Positions 1-8,263 of a stretch of DNA of 34,553 nt are shown one piece after another. Position numbers and translations under genes: made by a program. Under the pieces are notes generated by a model. The model saw only the letters and a list, made by a program, of their open reading frames with translations, was not told where the DNA came from and made no database searches. The stretch is from the NCBI GenBank assembly GCA_016342355.1, contig JAEINP010000050.1, positions 1 to 34,553 of the forward strand. The letters run 5' to 3'. Origin of the DNA: Desulfatibacillum sp. (GTDB taxonomy: Bacteria; Desulfobacterota; Desulfobacteria; Desulfobacterales; Desulfatibacillaceae). Position 1 is the first letter of the stretch, and each line of letters starts with the position of its first letter.

Positions 1-283
1 TGCAAATTAGACTTATTCGATGGTCGCCTCCTAAAAATGCCATCAGTTTTTCCAGGAGGATGAAATAATTCATTGTTAACCAGGATTCAAAATGAGTTAG
101 CAGGTACGCATTGCTCTTTCCCATGTATATCAGCGTGCCGACCTCATCACTGATAAAGGGTCTGTCGTAGTGATAATAAATTCGTATGATTGCTCCAAAA
201 ACAGTCAGGAAAACGAGATACCACGTTTCATATTTTGAAAACGTTCGTGCGTCCTTTTGACGGTCTAAGTACCTGTCTATCAT
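1..283 (-). CDS. GT-C type membrane glycosyltransferase, N-terminal part (runs off the left edge)
   Basis: Reading leftward from an ATG at 283 there are 94 codons without a stop, and the frame is still open at base 1, so this is the 5' end of a larger gene. The product starts with a short charged stretch (MIDRYLDRQKDARTF), then a hydrophobic helix at about residues 20-38, then the acidic motif ISDEVGT, then a loop and a second hydrophobic segment ending GGDHRISL. An Asp-Glu pair just after the first membrane helix is the usual catalytic loop of GT-C (GT39/PMT-like) enzymes, which transfer sugars from polyprenyl phosphate donors on the outer face of the inner membrane. Codons look genuine. A GGAG lies about 10 bases before the ATG. 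The substrate cannot be told, and only about a fifth of a normal protein is visible. Confidence 0.7.
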   Translation of the reverse strand, partial: MIDRYLDRQKDARTFSKYETWYLVFLTVFGAIIRIYYHYDRPFISDEVGTLIYMGKSNAYLLTHFESWLTMNYFILLEKLMAFLGGDHRISLIC

Positions 284-695
284 AGAAATACCACTCCAGC
301 ATGACTCCGTGATTCAGTTTGGCAGTGTTCAAAACTCCGTGTCAGCTTGGCTGCTTAAGCATGCCAACCCCGTTTGATTGACCAATATAAATTTAAATAA
401 TAAATCAGGAAGTTACGAAGTATCCCAATCGCCCATACCCGGGAGTAGCTGCCACAAGGCGGCCAAATCCCCGGAATGGAGGTCCACTCAACCAGGAATG
501 CGGATCAGAGAAAACCATCCTCAATTGTTTCAGAAAAACCATGGCTGCAGGTGGTATGAATCCCCCCCCCATTACAGATCATTCTTCCTATACCATGCCT
601 GGCATTTTACAGAAAATCCCGAGGTCCGTAAATACCAAACTATTTTTCAGATTATGGTTTTTTGAATATTGGAAACTATCCTTTGCAGCCCCCAT

Positions 696-879
696 TCAAA
701 GCCTCGCTAAACAGCTTACCCGAAGCTGGCTGTGTATTGTTTCGTCGAGGTGGTTTTCCATAGCCTGCCGGCGGTTGTTGCGAAGGGTCCGGTCGCAAAG
801 GTGCTTGTCCGTGTCGGATTCGCCGGGCAGGACCATACAACCGACCATAATCAATGCGCTTTTTATATATTTTTTGCAT
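696..879 (-). pseudogene. Possible frameshifted small lipoprotein gene
   Basis: From the ATG at 879 the direct frame gives a basic, low-quality peptide. Skipping one base (the C right after ATG, before a run of six A) gives M-KKYIKSALIMVGC, followed by about 45 mostly polar residues with two further cysteines, ending at a TGA at 696-698. A lysine-rich start, a short hydrophobic stretch and a cysteine resemble a lipoprotein signal, though the residue three before the Cys is Met and not the usual Leu. No good ribosome binding site is present. It is either a decayed gene or chance. Nothing about function can be said. Confidence 0.2.
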
Positions 880-975
880 CCTTGAGATAAGTGTCAGTTC
901 AGGGGGTACGACAGCAGCTTGGGAAAAGATGATTTGGATTAAGGTAATGATTTGGATCAATTGACAGGGAACAGA

Positions 976-992
976 CCCCGGATTTTCCGGGG
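976..992. terminator. Small GC hairpin downstream of tRNA-His
   Basis: CCCCGGA and TCCGGGG form a perfect 7-bp stem around a TTT loop. On the minus strand it lies about 55 bases beyond the end of tRNA-His, where a terminator would be expected. It has no clean T run after it, so a terminator role is only possible. Confidence 0.3.
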
Positions 993-1046
993 AATAGTCT
1001 GAGGGTGCATTTTTACGGGGGGTTGTAAACAAGTTGAATGTCAAAA

Positions 1047-1124
1047 TGGGGTGAGTGAAGGGACTTGAACCCTCGGCCTCCTGGGCCACAACCAGGCGCT
1101 CTAACCAACTGAGCTACACCCACC
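1047..1124 (-). tRNA. tRNA-His (anticodon GTG)
   Basis: The minus strand folds as a complete cloverleaf. It has a seven-pair acceptor stem (one G-U), a D arm with GCTC/GAGC, an anticodon stem CCTGG/CCAGG around the loop TTGTGGC (anticodon GTG), a T arm GAGGG-TTCAAGT-CCCTT, and an encoded CCA at 1047-1049. The base before the normal first position is G (1124) and the discriminator is C (1050), giving the extra G-1:C73 pair that marks histidine tRNAs and is read by HisRS. It lies alone, opposite in direction to the selB unit. Confidence 0.97.
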
Positions 1125-1429
1125 ACAAGCAGACGGGGACTGTTACCATAGCCTTTCTGGCTTTTCAAGCCTTTTTATGCATTATGAGCAAATAGGCTGA
1201 CAAAAACCATACAAAGACAAGAACCCTGGAATGCGCCAGAGTCTTCCACCATTCATCCCTAATCCATATCATATTTCTTCTCCTGGCATCAAGCTGGTCC
1301 TCTCAGAAAAATGCGCCACGATCTAATACCTGTTCGCCGGCCGCGTTTGCCCCTAAAACAGGCTTGCTTTGACAATCCCAAACCCACCTTCTTCCCCTGC
1401 CCCCCCCCGGACTCGGAAGAAACTTATCA
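1125..1429. other. Intergenic region between tRNA-His and the selB unit
   Basis: No gene is seen. The notable content is a second run of nine C at 1400-1408, upstream of the selB promoter, and a TTGACA hexamer at 1369-1374 without a matching -10 box. Confidence 0.6.
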
Positions 1430-1458
1430 TTGACGCTTCCGTCCATAAATTATATAGA
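1430..1458 (+). promoter_or_regulatory. Sigma-70 type promoter of the selB unit
   Basis: TTGACG (1430-1435) and TATAGA (1453-1458) are separated by 17 bases and sit in an AT-rich patch. Transcription would start near 1465, about 23 bases before the AGGAG at 1488-1492. This supports the GTG at 1500 as the first start codon of the unit rather than the GTG at 1470. Confidence 0.55.
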
Positions 1459-1499
1459 TTTTAACTTGTGTGGAACACTTCCAAGGCAGGAGCGACACC

Positions 1500-1682
1500 G
1501 TGATCCTTGTAATCAGAATAGTCCTGGCAACCCTGTTTTCAGTCATACTCATGTATTTTTTCCGCCCTGAGCTCAATCCGGCATGGGGTGTTTTGCTGGC
1601 GGGTTTTTTATTGGGAATCGTGTACATCCGGGAACATTTCAGAAAAAAACAGCCAACCGATAAATCCGGCAAATCATTATGA
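1500..1682 (+). CDS. Small two-helix membrane protein overlapping selB
   Basis: This gives 60 residues from a GTG at 1500, preceded by AGGAG at 1488-1492 with a 7-base gap. A GTG at 1470 in the same frame lacks such a site and lies almost at the predicted transcript start. Two hydrophobic segments (about residues 2-21 and 28-44) are linked by a short turn with RPELNPAW, then comes a basic tail rich in Lys and Arg. This predicts a hairpin in the inner membrane with a cytoplasmic tail. Its stop codon overlaps the selB start as ATGA (1679-1682), so translation of the two is probably coupled. I do not recognise the family. A role linked to SelB is inferred only from the overlap. Confidence 0.65.
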   Translation: MILVIRIVLATLFSVILMYFFRPELNPAWGVLLAGFLLGIVYIREHFRKKQPTDKSGKSL

Positions 1683-3586
1683 AGCAAATTGTCCTTGGCA
1701 CTGCAGGCCATATAGACCACGGCAAAACAAGCCTCATCAAAGCCCTCACCGGCATTGACACGGACCGCCTGGCGGAAGAAAAGGCACGGGGGATCACCAT
1801 TGAACTGGGCTTTGCCTCCATCGACCTGCCCAGCGGACAGCGGGTGGGCATTGTGGATGTGCCCGGCCACGAGAAATTCGTCAAGAACATGGTAGCAGGC
1901 GCTACGGGCATCGACGTGGTGGCCATGGTCATCGCCGCGGACGAGGGGATCATGCCCCAGACCCGCGAGCACCTGGACATCTGCTCCCTGTTGGCCATCG
2001 ACCACGGCATGGTGGTCCTGACCAAGGTGGACATGGTGGACGAGGAATGGCTGGAGTTGGTGACAGAAGACGTCATGGAATACCTCCAGGGAACCTTTTT
2101 GGAAGACGCGCCCATTGTCCATGTATCGTCGGTCACAGGCCAGGGCATGGACGATTTCAAAGCCACCCTGGACGCCATTTGCGCCAAAATTCCCGACACC
2201 CCGCCTTCGAGCCTGTTTCGTTTGCCCGTGGACCGGGTGTTTACCATGCACGGATTCGGCACGGTCATTACCGGCACCCTGCTTTCCGGCAAGGTCCAGG
2301 TGGGGGATCCGGTGGAAATATATCCCACGGGAATCCGGTCCAAGGTCCGGGGCATCCAGGTGCACAACGACAGCGTGAACGAAGCCCGGTCCGGCATGCG
2401 TACAGCCATCAATTTTCAGGGCCTGGAAAAGGAGTCTGTCGATCGGGGCGATGTGTTGGCAATCCCCGACACCCTGTTTCCCAGCTATATGGTGGATATC
2501 CGCCTGGAAGCCCTGAAAAGTGTTACCAAGCCCATCAAAAACAGACAGCGGGTGCGTTTTCATGCCGGCGCCAGCGAAATCATGGGCTACGTGATCCTGC
2601 TGAACACCAACGAATTGCTTCCCGGCGAGGCAGCCCTGGCCCAAATGCGCCTGGACACCCCGGTGGTGGTGGTCAAGGACGATCATTTTGTAATCCGGAG
2701 CTACTCCCCGGTGGATACCATCGGCGGCGGGCGCGTGCTCAACCCCGTACCCATGAAGCACAAGGCCCACAGGCCGGAGGTCATTGAGCACCTGGAAATG
2801 CTCCTGGACGCCGAGCCGCCGGAAATGGTCAGCCAGCTTGCTTCCGCCTCGGGTTACGCCGGGGTTTCCTTTGCCCAATTGCTTGTCATGACCAACCTGT
2901 CTCAGAAAAAACTCCAGGACATTTGCCAAAAACTCCTGTCCCAAAAAATTCTGGTGACCGTGGACAAGGAAAGCAAAACCTATCTGCACAAGAATATTGT
3001 GGACGCCCTGGAAGCCAAAGCCCTTGGTTTTATGAAGGAATACCACACGGTAAATCCCCTGAAAGGGGGTATGCCCAAGGAAGAACTCAAGAGCAAATTC
3101 CCGGCGGTCCTGAGCGCCAAGGCTTTTCACATGCTTTTGGAAACCATGATCTTCCGGGGAGAAACCGTGCTGGAGGAGGACATCATCCGGTTGGCTTCCC
3201 ATACGGTTGAATTGGAACAGGACCAGGAGGAAATCCGGGAGAACATCGCCAAGGCGTATAAGGAGGGGAAGCTCATGCCTCCCTATCTCAAGGAGATCAT
3301 GGAGTCCATGTCCCTGGACCTGGCCAAGACCAAGGACCTCATCTCCCATATGGTGAGCGAGCAAACCATTGTCAAGGTCAAGGAAGACCTGTATTTTGAC
3401 GCCCTGGCCATCCAGGAACTCAAGGACAGGCTCATCGCCTTTTTAAAGGAAAACCAGGAGATTTCCATGCCCCAGTTCAAAGAGATGACCGGGGCTTCCC
3501 GCAAATACGTCATTCCCCTTATGGAGCATTTCGACACCATAAGGCTGACCCTGCGTGTGGGGGATAACCGGAAACTCCGTCAATAG
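1679..3586 (+). CDS. selB: Selenocysteine-specific elongation factor SelB
   Basis: SelB is the GTPase that carries Sec-tRNA(Sec) to the ribosome at UGA codons marked by a SECIS hairpin. The 635-residue product begins with a GTP-binding domain: GHIDHGKTS at 10-18 (P loop), DVPGHE at 60-65 (G3) and TKVD at 115-118 (G4). EF-Tu-like barrel domains follow to about residue 340. The C-terminal half consists of winged-helix repeats, which in known SelB bind the SECIS RNA (for example [19 protein letters not shown] near 540). Length fits the family. It starts inside the stop of the small membrane protein and is followed 42 bases later by the DUF2333 gene. selA, selD and tRNA-Sec are not in the window. 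I found no clear UGA-interrupted gene nearby. Confidence 0.97.
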   Translation: MKQIVLGTAGHIDHGKTSLIKALTGIDTDRLAEEKARGITIELGFASIDLPSGQRVGIVDVPGHEKFVKNMVAGATGIDVVAMVIAADEGIMPQTREHLDICSLLAIDHGMVVLTKVDMVDEEWLELVTEDVMEYLQGTFLEDAPIVHVSSVTGQGMDDFKATLDAICAKIPDTPPSSLFRLPVDRVFTMHGFGTVITGTLLSGKVQVGDPVEIYPTGIRSKVRGIQVHNDSVNEARSGMRTAINFQGLEKESVDRGDVLAIPDTLFPSYMVDIRLEALKSVTKPIKNRQRVRFHAGASEIMGYVILLNTNELLPGEAALAQMRLDTPVVVVKDDHFVIRSYSPVDTIGGGRVLNPVPMKHKAHRPEVIEHLEMLLDAEPPEMVSQLASASGYAGVSFAQLLVMTNLSQKKLQDICQKLLSQKILVTVDKESKTYLHKNIVDALEAKALGFMKEYHTVNPLKGGMPKEELKSKFPAVLSAKAFHMLLETMIFRGETVLEEDIIRLASHTVELEQDQEEIRENIAKAYKEGKLMPPYLKEIMESMSLDLAKTKDLISHMVSEQTIVKVKEDLYFDALAIQELKDRLIAFLKENQEISMPQFKEMTGASRKYVIPLMEHFDTIRLTLRVGDNRKLRQ

Positions 3587-3628
3587 CATTGGGAAGCGCC
3601 CTATTGGAAATTAGAAAGGAATATTGTC

Positions 3629-4762
3629 ATGGATAAAGAAGCTGTTTTTGCCAAATTGGGCCAATGGGGCTCTGCCATCTGGAACTTTTTGGACAGGAAG
3701 AATATGGCCTATGTGCTCATAGGCATGGTGGTCTTCATGATACTGCTTTCCGTCATGGTTTTCTCCGGCGGGGTGAACTCGCCTGAATACCAGGCTGCCG
3801 CCGACACCTACGGCCCAGTCACGGTGGAATCCCATGCCGCGCCTGCGGTGGCCGCAACCCATGACACGGCTGCCAAACCCGTTACCAACGCCCACGCCGT
3901 GGAAACCGCCGCGCACACAGCAAAACCTGCGCCCAAGGCCGAAGCCGCCAAACTGCCGGTTGCCGCCACTGCCGCCGGACACACAGCGCCTTTGCCCGTT
4001 TCCGTGTTTCCTCCGGGGGTTTTCTTTGTCCAACATGTCATGAAACCCATGCAATACGAGCTGAACACACGATTTTGGGGCTGGCGTCCCAATGACATCA
4101 CCCGGCAGTTTACGGACAACGTGAACGAATTCCAGCAGGGCGTGTTGGAAGTCACACGCAGGACCTCGGAAGCCCTGGCTAAACGCCTTTCCCGCACCGG
4201 CGATACAGACTCCTTTGATCCCAACCTGGAGCTGGCCATGAACCAATTCATGATCAGTTCCAAAAGCCTGATTTTTCCTTCCGCCGAAGGCGCCTACTCC
4301 ACCGGCCTCAAGGAAATGGAAAAATACATGGAAAGGCTGAAAAGAGGACAGGCCCGATTCTACGTCCGGTCCGACAACCTTATCCCCCTGCTGCGGGATT
4401 TCCGCGACCTGTTGGGAAGCTGTGACGAAAACCTTGTGAAATCCCACGAGGATAACGGTGAGGAAGTAAGCACCTTTGACGCGGACAACTATATCTACTA
4501 CGCCAAAGGCGTAGCCAGTTCCATCCACACCATTTTGGAAGGAATCCAGGTGGATTTCAAGGATACCCTGGAGCCCAGGCACGGCGAGGAACTGATCGAG
4601 CACGCCCTCCATTCCCTGGGACTTGCCAGGGACATGGAACCCTGGATCGTCACCGAAGGCGCCATGGACGGTTTCATAGCCAACCATCGCGCCAACATGG
4701 CCGCGCCCATCAGCCACGCCCGGTTCTACCTGGACAAACTCATTGAGACCCTGTCCACCTAA
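3629..4762 (+). CDS. DUF2333 family membrane-anchored protein
   Basis: This encodes 377 residues from an ATG preceded by AGAAAGGA. A cytoplasmic N terminus leads to one membrane helix (about 27-47), then an Ala/Pro/Thr-rich linker (about 55-125), then a folded domain to the end. The domain carries stretches I recognise from DUF2333 proteins: FTDNVNEFQQGVLEVTRRTS, ARFYVRSDNLIPLLRD, YYAKGVASSIHTILE and the C-terminal NHRANMAAPISHARFYL. That family is widespread in proteobacteria and, as far as I know, has no assigned function. The large domain should be periplasmic. It is the last gene of the selB unit, ending 20 bases before a terminator. The link to selenocysteine decoding may be only shared transcription. 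Confidence 0.85.
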   Translation: MDKEAVFAKLGQWGSAIWNFLDRKNMAYVLIGMVVFMILLSVMVFSGGVNSPEYQAAADTYGPVTVESHAAPAVAATHDTAAKPVTNAHAVETAAHTAKPAPKAEAAKLPVAATAAGHTAPLPVSVFPPGVFFVQHVMKPMQYELNTRFWGWRPNDITRQFTDNVNEFQQGVLEVTRRTSEALAKRLSRTGDTDSFDPNLELAMNQFMISSKSLIFPSAEGAYSTGLKEMEKYMERLKRGQARFYVRSDNLIPLLRDFRDLLGSCDENLVKSHEDNGEEVSTFDADNYIYYAKGVASSIHTILEGIQVDFKDTLEPRHGEELIEHALHSLGLARDMEPWIVTEGAMDGFIANHRANMAAPISHARFYLDKLIETLST

Positions 4763-4781
4763 GACCGGCAGACATAGCCTG

Positions 4782-4830
4782 AAAAAAAATCCCTGCATCA
4801 GCCAACCATGACCGTTGCAGGGATTTTTTT
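4782..4830. terminator. Bidirectional intrinsic terminator
   Basis: A run of eight A, then ATCCCTGCA, a 19-base loop, TGCAGGGAT and seven T form a long stem with a T tract on both strands. It closes the selB unit on the + strand and the hemW unit on the - strand. Confidence 0.9.
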
Positions 4831-4924
4831 GCGCCTCTGAACACACCATGGAAATGGCCAATCCAATGCCGCCGGAGGCATACTGCCCTGGCGACTGACT
4901 TATGTTTGTTTGCCCTTTTCAGCA

Positions 4925-6055
4925 TTACAGGCGGTTTGCCAGAAACTGGCAGACGCCGTCGGAGAATAGAAGGCCCTTTTTGGTCAGGGCGAAAAAATCC
5001 GGCAGATCCCGGGCCATGCTCTGATCCTGGAGGATTTTCCATTCTTTGCCGAAAATCGCCAAAAAATCCTGGCCGAACCTTTCGCTAAAGGCCTGTCTGC
5101 CGATCCCCCCGGCTTGACGCAGCCCCACATACAGCCACTCCAGCATGTGCTGGGTTTGGGTGAGGGTTTCCGCCTCTTCCACAGGAATTTTTCCGGCGTT
5201 CAAAGATACGAGGTAGTTTTCCAGGTCGGAAACATTCCATTGCCGGGTTGTTCCCGAAAAGGAATGGGATGCGGGTCCCAGGCCCAGGTAGGGGGCGTGG
5301 TTCCAGTATTGGAGGTTATGGCGGCACATATTACTGTCACCCCTGGCGAAATTGGAAATCTCGTAATGGAGAAATCCCCTGCTTTCCAGGAAGTCAGAGG
5401 TATGGAGAAAAAGGTCCCCTACCCTGCCCTCATCCAGGGGGATGAATTGACCTTGCTCCATCATGCGGCCCAGGGGGGTGGATTCCTCAATGGTGAGGAT
5501 GTAGCAGGAAAGATGATCCGGCCCGTATGCCAGAACCGCCTCCATGTCCCAGGTCCAGGTTTGTGTGGTCTGGCCTGGAATGCCGTAAATAAGATCGCAC
5601 CCCACGGAGTCAAATCCTGCGGTCATGGCCCACTCCAGGGCCTGGGCGGCCTGGGTGGAGTTGTGGATTCTGCCCAGAAATTGGAGGTTGGCATCATCCA
5701 GGGATTGGATACCCAGGCTGATGCGGTTGACGCCTGCCTTGCGGTATCCGTCCAGGGTTTGACGGGTGAGTGTTCCGGGATTGGCTTCCAGGGTGATTTC
5801 CGCGTTGGGGGCGATTCCGAAAACCCGCCCTGCCCTGTCCAGGATGCATGAAACGTCTTCCGGGCGTAGGAGGGAGGGAGTTCCCCCTCCAAAAAACACC
5901 GTGGTAAAGGGGCCTGCATCCCATTCCCGCAAGTCCATTTCCTGCAAAAGGGCAGTCAGATAGGCAGGGATGGCGGCGCGACCGGTCACGGAAAAAAAAT
6001 CGCAGTACCGGCATTTTTTCAGGCAAAAGGGAACGTGAATATACAGGCCGCCCAT
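4925..6055 (-). CDS. hemW: HemW, radical SAM heme chaperone (HemN-like)
   Basis: This product has 376 residues. It opens with YIHVPFCLKKCRYCDFFS, where C11, C15 and C18 form the CX3CX2C motif that holds the [4Fe-4S] cluster used with S-adenosylmethionine. The fourth cysteine found in true HemN (CXC) is replaced by Phe (CDF), which is the hallmark of HemW. GGGTPSLL follows (residues about 57-64), the SAM-binding glycine motif, then EANPGT and the SLGIQSLDD segment. HemW proteins are thought to insert heme into respiratory proteins rather than to oxidise coproporphyrinogen. The ATG is preceded by AGGA with a 7-base gap. It lies 34 bases after the other radical SAM gene and is probably cotranscribed with it. 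Confidence 0.92.
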   Translation of the reverse strand: MGGLYIHVPFCLKKCRYCDFFSVTGRAAIPAYLTALLQEMDLREWDAGPFTTVFFGGGTPSLLRPEDVSCILDRAGRVFGIAPNAEITLEANPGTLTRQTLDGYRKAGVNRISLGIQSLDDANLQFLGRIHNSTQAAQALEWAMTAGFDSVGCDLIYGIPGQTTQTWTWDMEAVLAYGPDHLSCYILTIEESTPLGRMMEQGQFIPLDEGRVGDLFLHTSDFLESRGFLHYEISNFARGDSNMCRHNLQYWNHAPYLGLGPASHSFSGTTRQWNVSDLENYLVSLNAGKIPVEEAETLTQTQHMLEWLYVGLRQAGGIGRQAFSERFGQDFLAIFGKEWKILQDQSMARDLPDFFALTKKGLLFSDGVCQFLANRL

Positions 6056-6089
6056 GGCAGAATCCTATCCGTTTGCTCGACAAAACCCC

Positions 6090-7271
6090 TTAGACAAAGC
6101 GCTGCATGAGTTCATATATGATGGCGTCCACGTTTTCCGGGGTGATGCCCATCCTGGAGACCACCCCCTTGGCCTGGTTGGCCTGGCCCGGGTCTTTCAT
6201 GTCCTGAAGACCGCGGAAGATGCCCATCCTTCTCCCCACCTGATACAGGACCTGGTCCTGAGGCGAAAGATCCAGGAAGGCCTGGACCTCGGCCACCATT
6301 TTCGCCTTATCCTGAGGAAACCTGCCTTCCAGGGTTTCAAACAGGTTGAGGATGTGGTCGCTTTTAATGGTGGTGGTGATGCCGTCCAGGGTTTGGAGAA
6401 AAAGGAGCAATTCCTCAGCGGTTTCCACCCCGGTTAAAAGGTCGAATTCCCCTTTCTGGTGCTCCTCAAAAATAGGCGCATTGGGGGGGAGGGCCAGACT
6501 CCGGATGCGGATGAAATCCGCGTTGATCTGATTCAGGGCGTCGGCGGTTTCCAGGGCGTGATCCCGGCTAAGGGCCTTTCCTCCCAGGCCGGGCATGACG
6601 TATTCCGAAAGCTCCATGCCAGCCTGCTTCACCAGCCTGCCTGCCTTGATATGAATTTCCTTGGTGGCCCCCTTTTGAACCTTTTTCAGCACCTTATCCG
6701 AACCGGATTCCATGCCGATATGGATACGGTTGAGACCTGCCTCCGCCATGGCAGTGAGGTCTTCCAGGCTGATACGGGCCACGGTATGGGAGCGGGCATA
6801 GGAGGTGATCCGTTTGGTCCAGGGAAAGCGGCGGCGCATGTGTTTGAGGATGGCGATAAGATCCCGGGGTTTTATAATCAGGCTGTTGGCGTCCTGGATA
6901 AAAATGGACTCCATGCCGCAATTGATCCAGTTGATGGCCGCCTGATAAGCCACCGGGTCCCGGGGCTGGACATCACGCACGGCTTCGTTTAACTCCTGTT
7001 GGGTGATCTGTTTTTTTTGCTCCAACAAGGGCAGAATTCTTTCCAGATAGTGGTGGACCGCTTCAATGTCCTCAATCACATGGTCCGTGGGACGCAGGGA
7101 GAATTTGGAACCCTTATATACTGGGCAAAAGGTGCAACGATTCCAGGGGCAGTTGCGCGACACACGTATAAGAAGGCTGCGCGCCTCGCTGGGGGGGCGG
7201 ATGGGGCCTTGTTCAAAGCCGCCGTAGGGTTCTTCCTTCTTCTTGACCACTCTTTCCTGACTTTCAGCCAT
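6090..7271 (-). CDS. Radical SAM protein with CX4CX2C cluster motif
   Basis: This encodes 393 residues; the ATG is preceded by GGAGG. After about 30 charged residues comes LLIRVSRNCPWNRCTFCPVY, with C41, C46 and C49: four residues between the first two cysteines instead of the usual three. Downstream features are typical of the radical SAM barrel: SIFIQDANSL (near 125), ITSYARSHTV, IHIGMESGSDKVLKKVQKG and MPGLGG. The overall order resembles COG1032-like enzymes without a cobalamin domain. The reaction is unknown. Its neighbour hemW, 34 bases downstream, is also radical SAM. The two may be expressed together without sharing a pathway. Confidence 0.88.
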   Translation of the reverse strand: MAESQERVVKKKEEPYGGFEQGPIRPPSEARSLLIRVSRNCPWNRCTFCPVYKGSKFSLRPTDHVIEDIEAVHHYLERILPLLEQKKQITQQELNEAVRDVQPRDPVAYQAAINWINCGMESIFIQDANSLIIKPRDLIAILKHMRRRFPWTKRITSYARSHTVARISLEDLTAMAEAGLNRIHIGMESGSDKVLKKVQKGATKEIHIKAGRLVKQAGMELSEYVMPGLGGKALSRDHALETADALNQINADFIRIRSLALPPNAPIFEEHQKGEFDLLTGVETAEELLLFLQTLDGITTTIKSDHILNLFETLEGRFPQDKAKMVAEVQAFLDLSPQDQVLYQVGRRMGIFRGLQDMKDPGQANQAKGVVSRMGITPENVDAIIYELMQRFV

Positions 7272-7443
7272 ATGCCAGCCTCCGATCGAATTTTATTTTA
7301 CTTTGCTCACCAATAATGGACAGGGTATCATGGGACCATCCCAGCCGCAAGCCAAGGCTACAGGCAATGAGGCTTGCCAAAAAATTCGCATCTATGTTCA
7401 ATACCTGCTTTGCATTTATTGCTGTATATGCTATAGGCGGTCC

Positions 7444-8094
7444 ATGCTAAAAATAAGACTTTCCCACAGCATGGCAATGAAGCCTTTTGTCTTTGCGGGA
7501 GCCCTAATATTACTGGTGGTTCTTAACACCTCCCTGTCATTAGCCTGGGAAGGGTCTTTTGACATGGAAACCCCCTTGCAGTACACTATCCACGTCACCC
7601 GCCAGGGCGATACGCTTTGCGACATTGCGGCCAGCCCCGAGGTTTACGGTTCCTGCCTAAAATGGCCCCAGCTCTATTATTATAATATTGATGAATTGCG
7701 CGACACTGTCGCCCATGACATGGATTTTCCATTCACTCCTTTGCCGCCGGGCCTCAGCATGGCCATCATCCATCCCAGCAACGTCAAAAATCGTTCTGAA
7801 AAAATCCTCCGGGAGTACAAGAACTTCTGGACCATCAACGTCATGTCCAGGGACCAGTCCAGGGATTTAACGGAGCTGGCCATACAGATCATGGACCAGG
7901 GGTATTATTGTTATATTACCAAATTCGTTACGGAGGACACGGTGTGGAAAAGGTTGCGTGTGGGCTTTTTCCCCAGCCTGGAAATCACCAGGGAAAAACA
8001 ACTGGAACTCGGGGAGAAGTTGGGCCTGAGCGATGCCTGGATCAACAAGGCGACTCCCGAGGAAGTGTTGGAGTTTATCGGATTCCTGGAATAA
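7444..8094 (+). CDS. Envelope protein with LysM-like and SPOR-like regions
   Basis: The frame is open from 7303, but the first part is cysteine-rich and unlike protein. I place the start at the ATG at 7444, with a second ATG at 7471; neither has a strong ribosome binding site. From 7444 there are 216 residues. A hydrophobic segment (about 14-33) ending SLSLAW serves as a signal or anchor. Next comes YTIHVTRQGDTLCDIAASPE, which resembles the start of a LysM peptidoglycan-binding repeat (QGDTLxDIA). The region FWTINVMSRDQSRDLTELAIQIMDQGYYCYITKF looks like a SPOR domain, which binds denuded glycan. This suggests a periplasmic cell-wall-associated protein. It stands alone between divergent units. 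Confidence 0.72.
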   Translation: MLKIRLSHSMAMKPFVFAGALILLVVLNTSLSLAWEGSFDMETPLQYTIHVTRQGDTLCDIAASPEVYGSCLKWPQLYYYNIDELRDTVAHDMDFPFTPLPPGLSMAIIHPSNVKNRSEKILREYKNFWTINVMSRDQSRDLTELAIQIMDQGYYCYITKFVTEDTVWKRLRVGFFPSLEITREKQLELGEKLGLSDAWINKATPEEVLEFIGFLE

Positions 8095-8187
8095 ATTTTT
8101 CCTTGCCGCGGCCCTGTTCATGGCTGCCAATTCTTGTCATGCCTCTATGAAATGCCTCACGCCCCGGGCAATGCTTCACGTTTTCCC

Positions 8188-8216
8188 TTGCGCTTGGGCC
8201 TCTTTTTTCTTATAAA
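8188..8216 (+). promoter_or_regulatory. Possible promoter of the sulfotransferase unit
   Basis: TTGCGC (8188-8193) and TATAAA (8211-8216) are 17 bases apart, with an AT-rich stretch after them. The transcript would start about 40 bases before the first sulfotransferase start codon. The -35 box is a weak match. Confidence 0.35.
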
Positions 8217-8263
8217 AGATATTTAAACCTTATACTTGTACTCATGAACGGAGGTAGCGTAAA

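Larger units (their letters stand above)
284..1046. other. Intergenic stretch without a convincing gene
   Basis: No reading frame here has a convincing start, ribosome binding site and protein-like composition together. The stretch holds a run of nine C at 562-570, a decayed lipoprotein-like frame at 696-879 and a small hairpin at 976-992, listed separately. Composition shifts from AT-rich on the left to mixed on the right, which fits decayed coding material. Confidence 0.6.

Noticed and set aside
378-885. Two overlapping + strand frames
   Set aside because: No ribosome binding site, no family pattern, and one crosses the C9 run.
676-1089. 137-residue minus-strand frame
   Set aside because: It runs into tRNA-His and has an unlikely composition; only the shifted lipoprotein-like reading of its end deserves mention.
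1427-3364. 645-residue open frame on the minus strand, antisense to selB
   Set aside because: It is a shadow of the strongly biased selB codons: rich in His, Gly and Gln, no start site, no family pattern, while selB has all its motifs.
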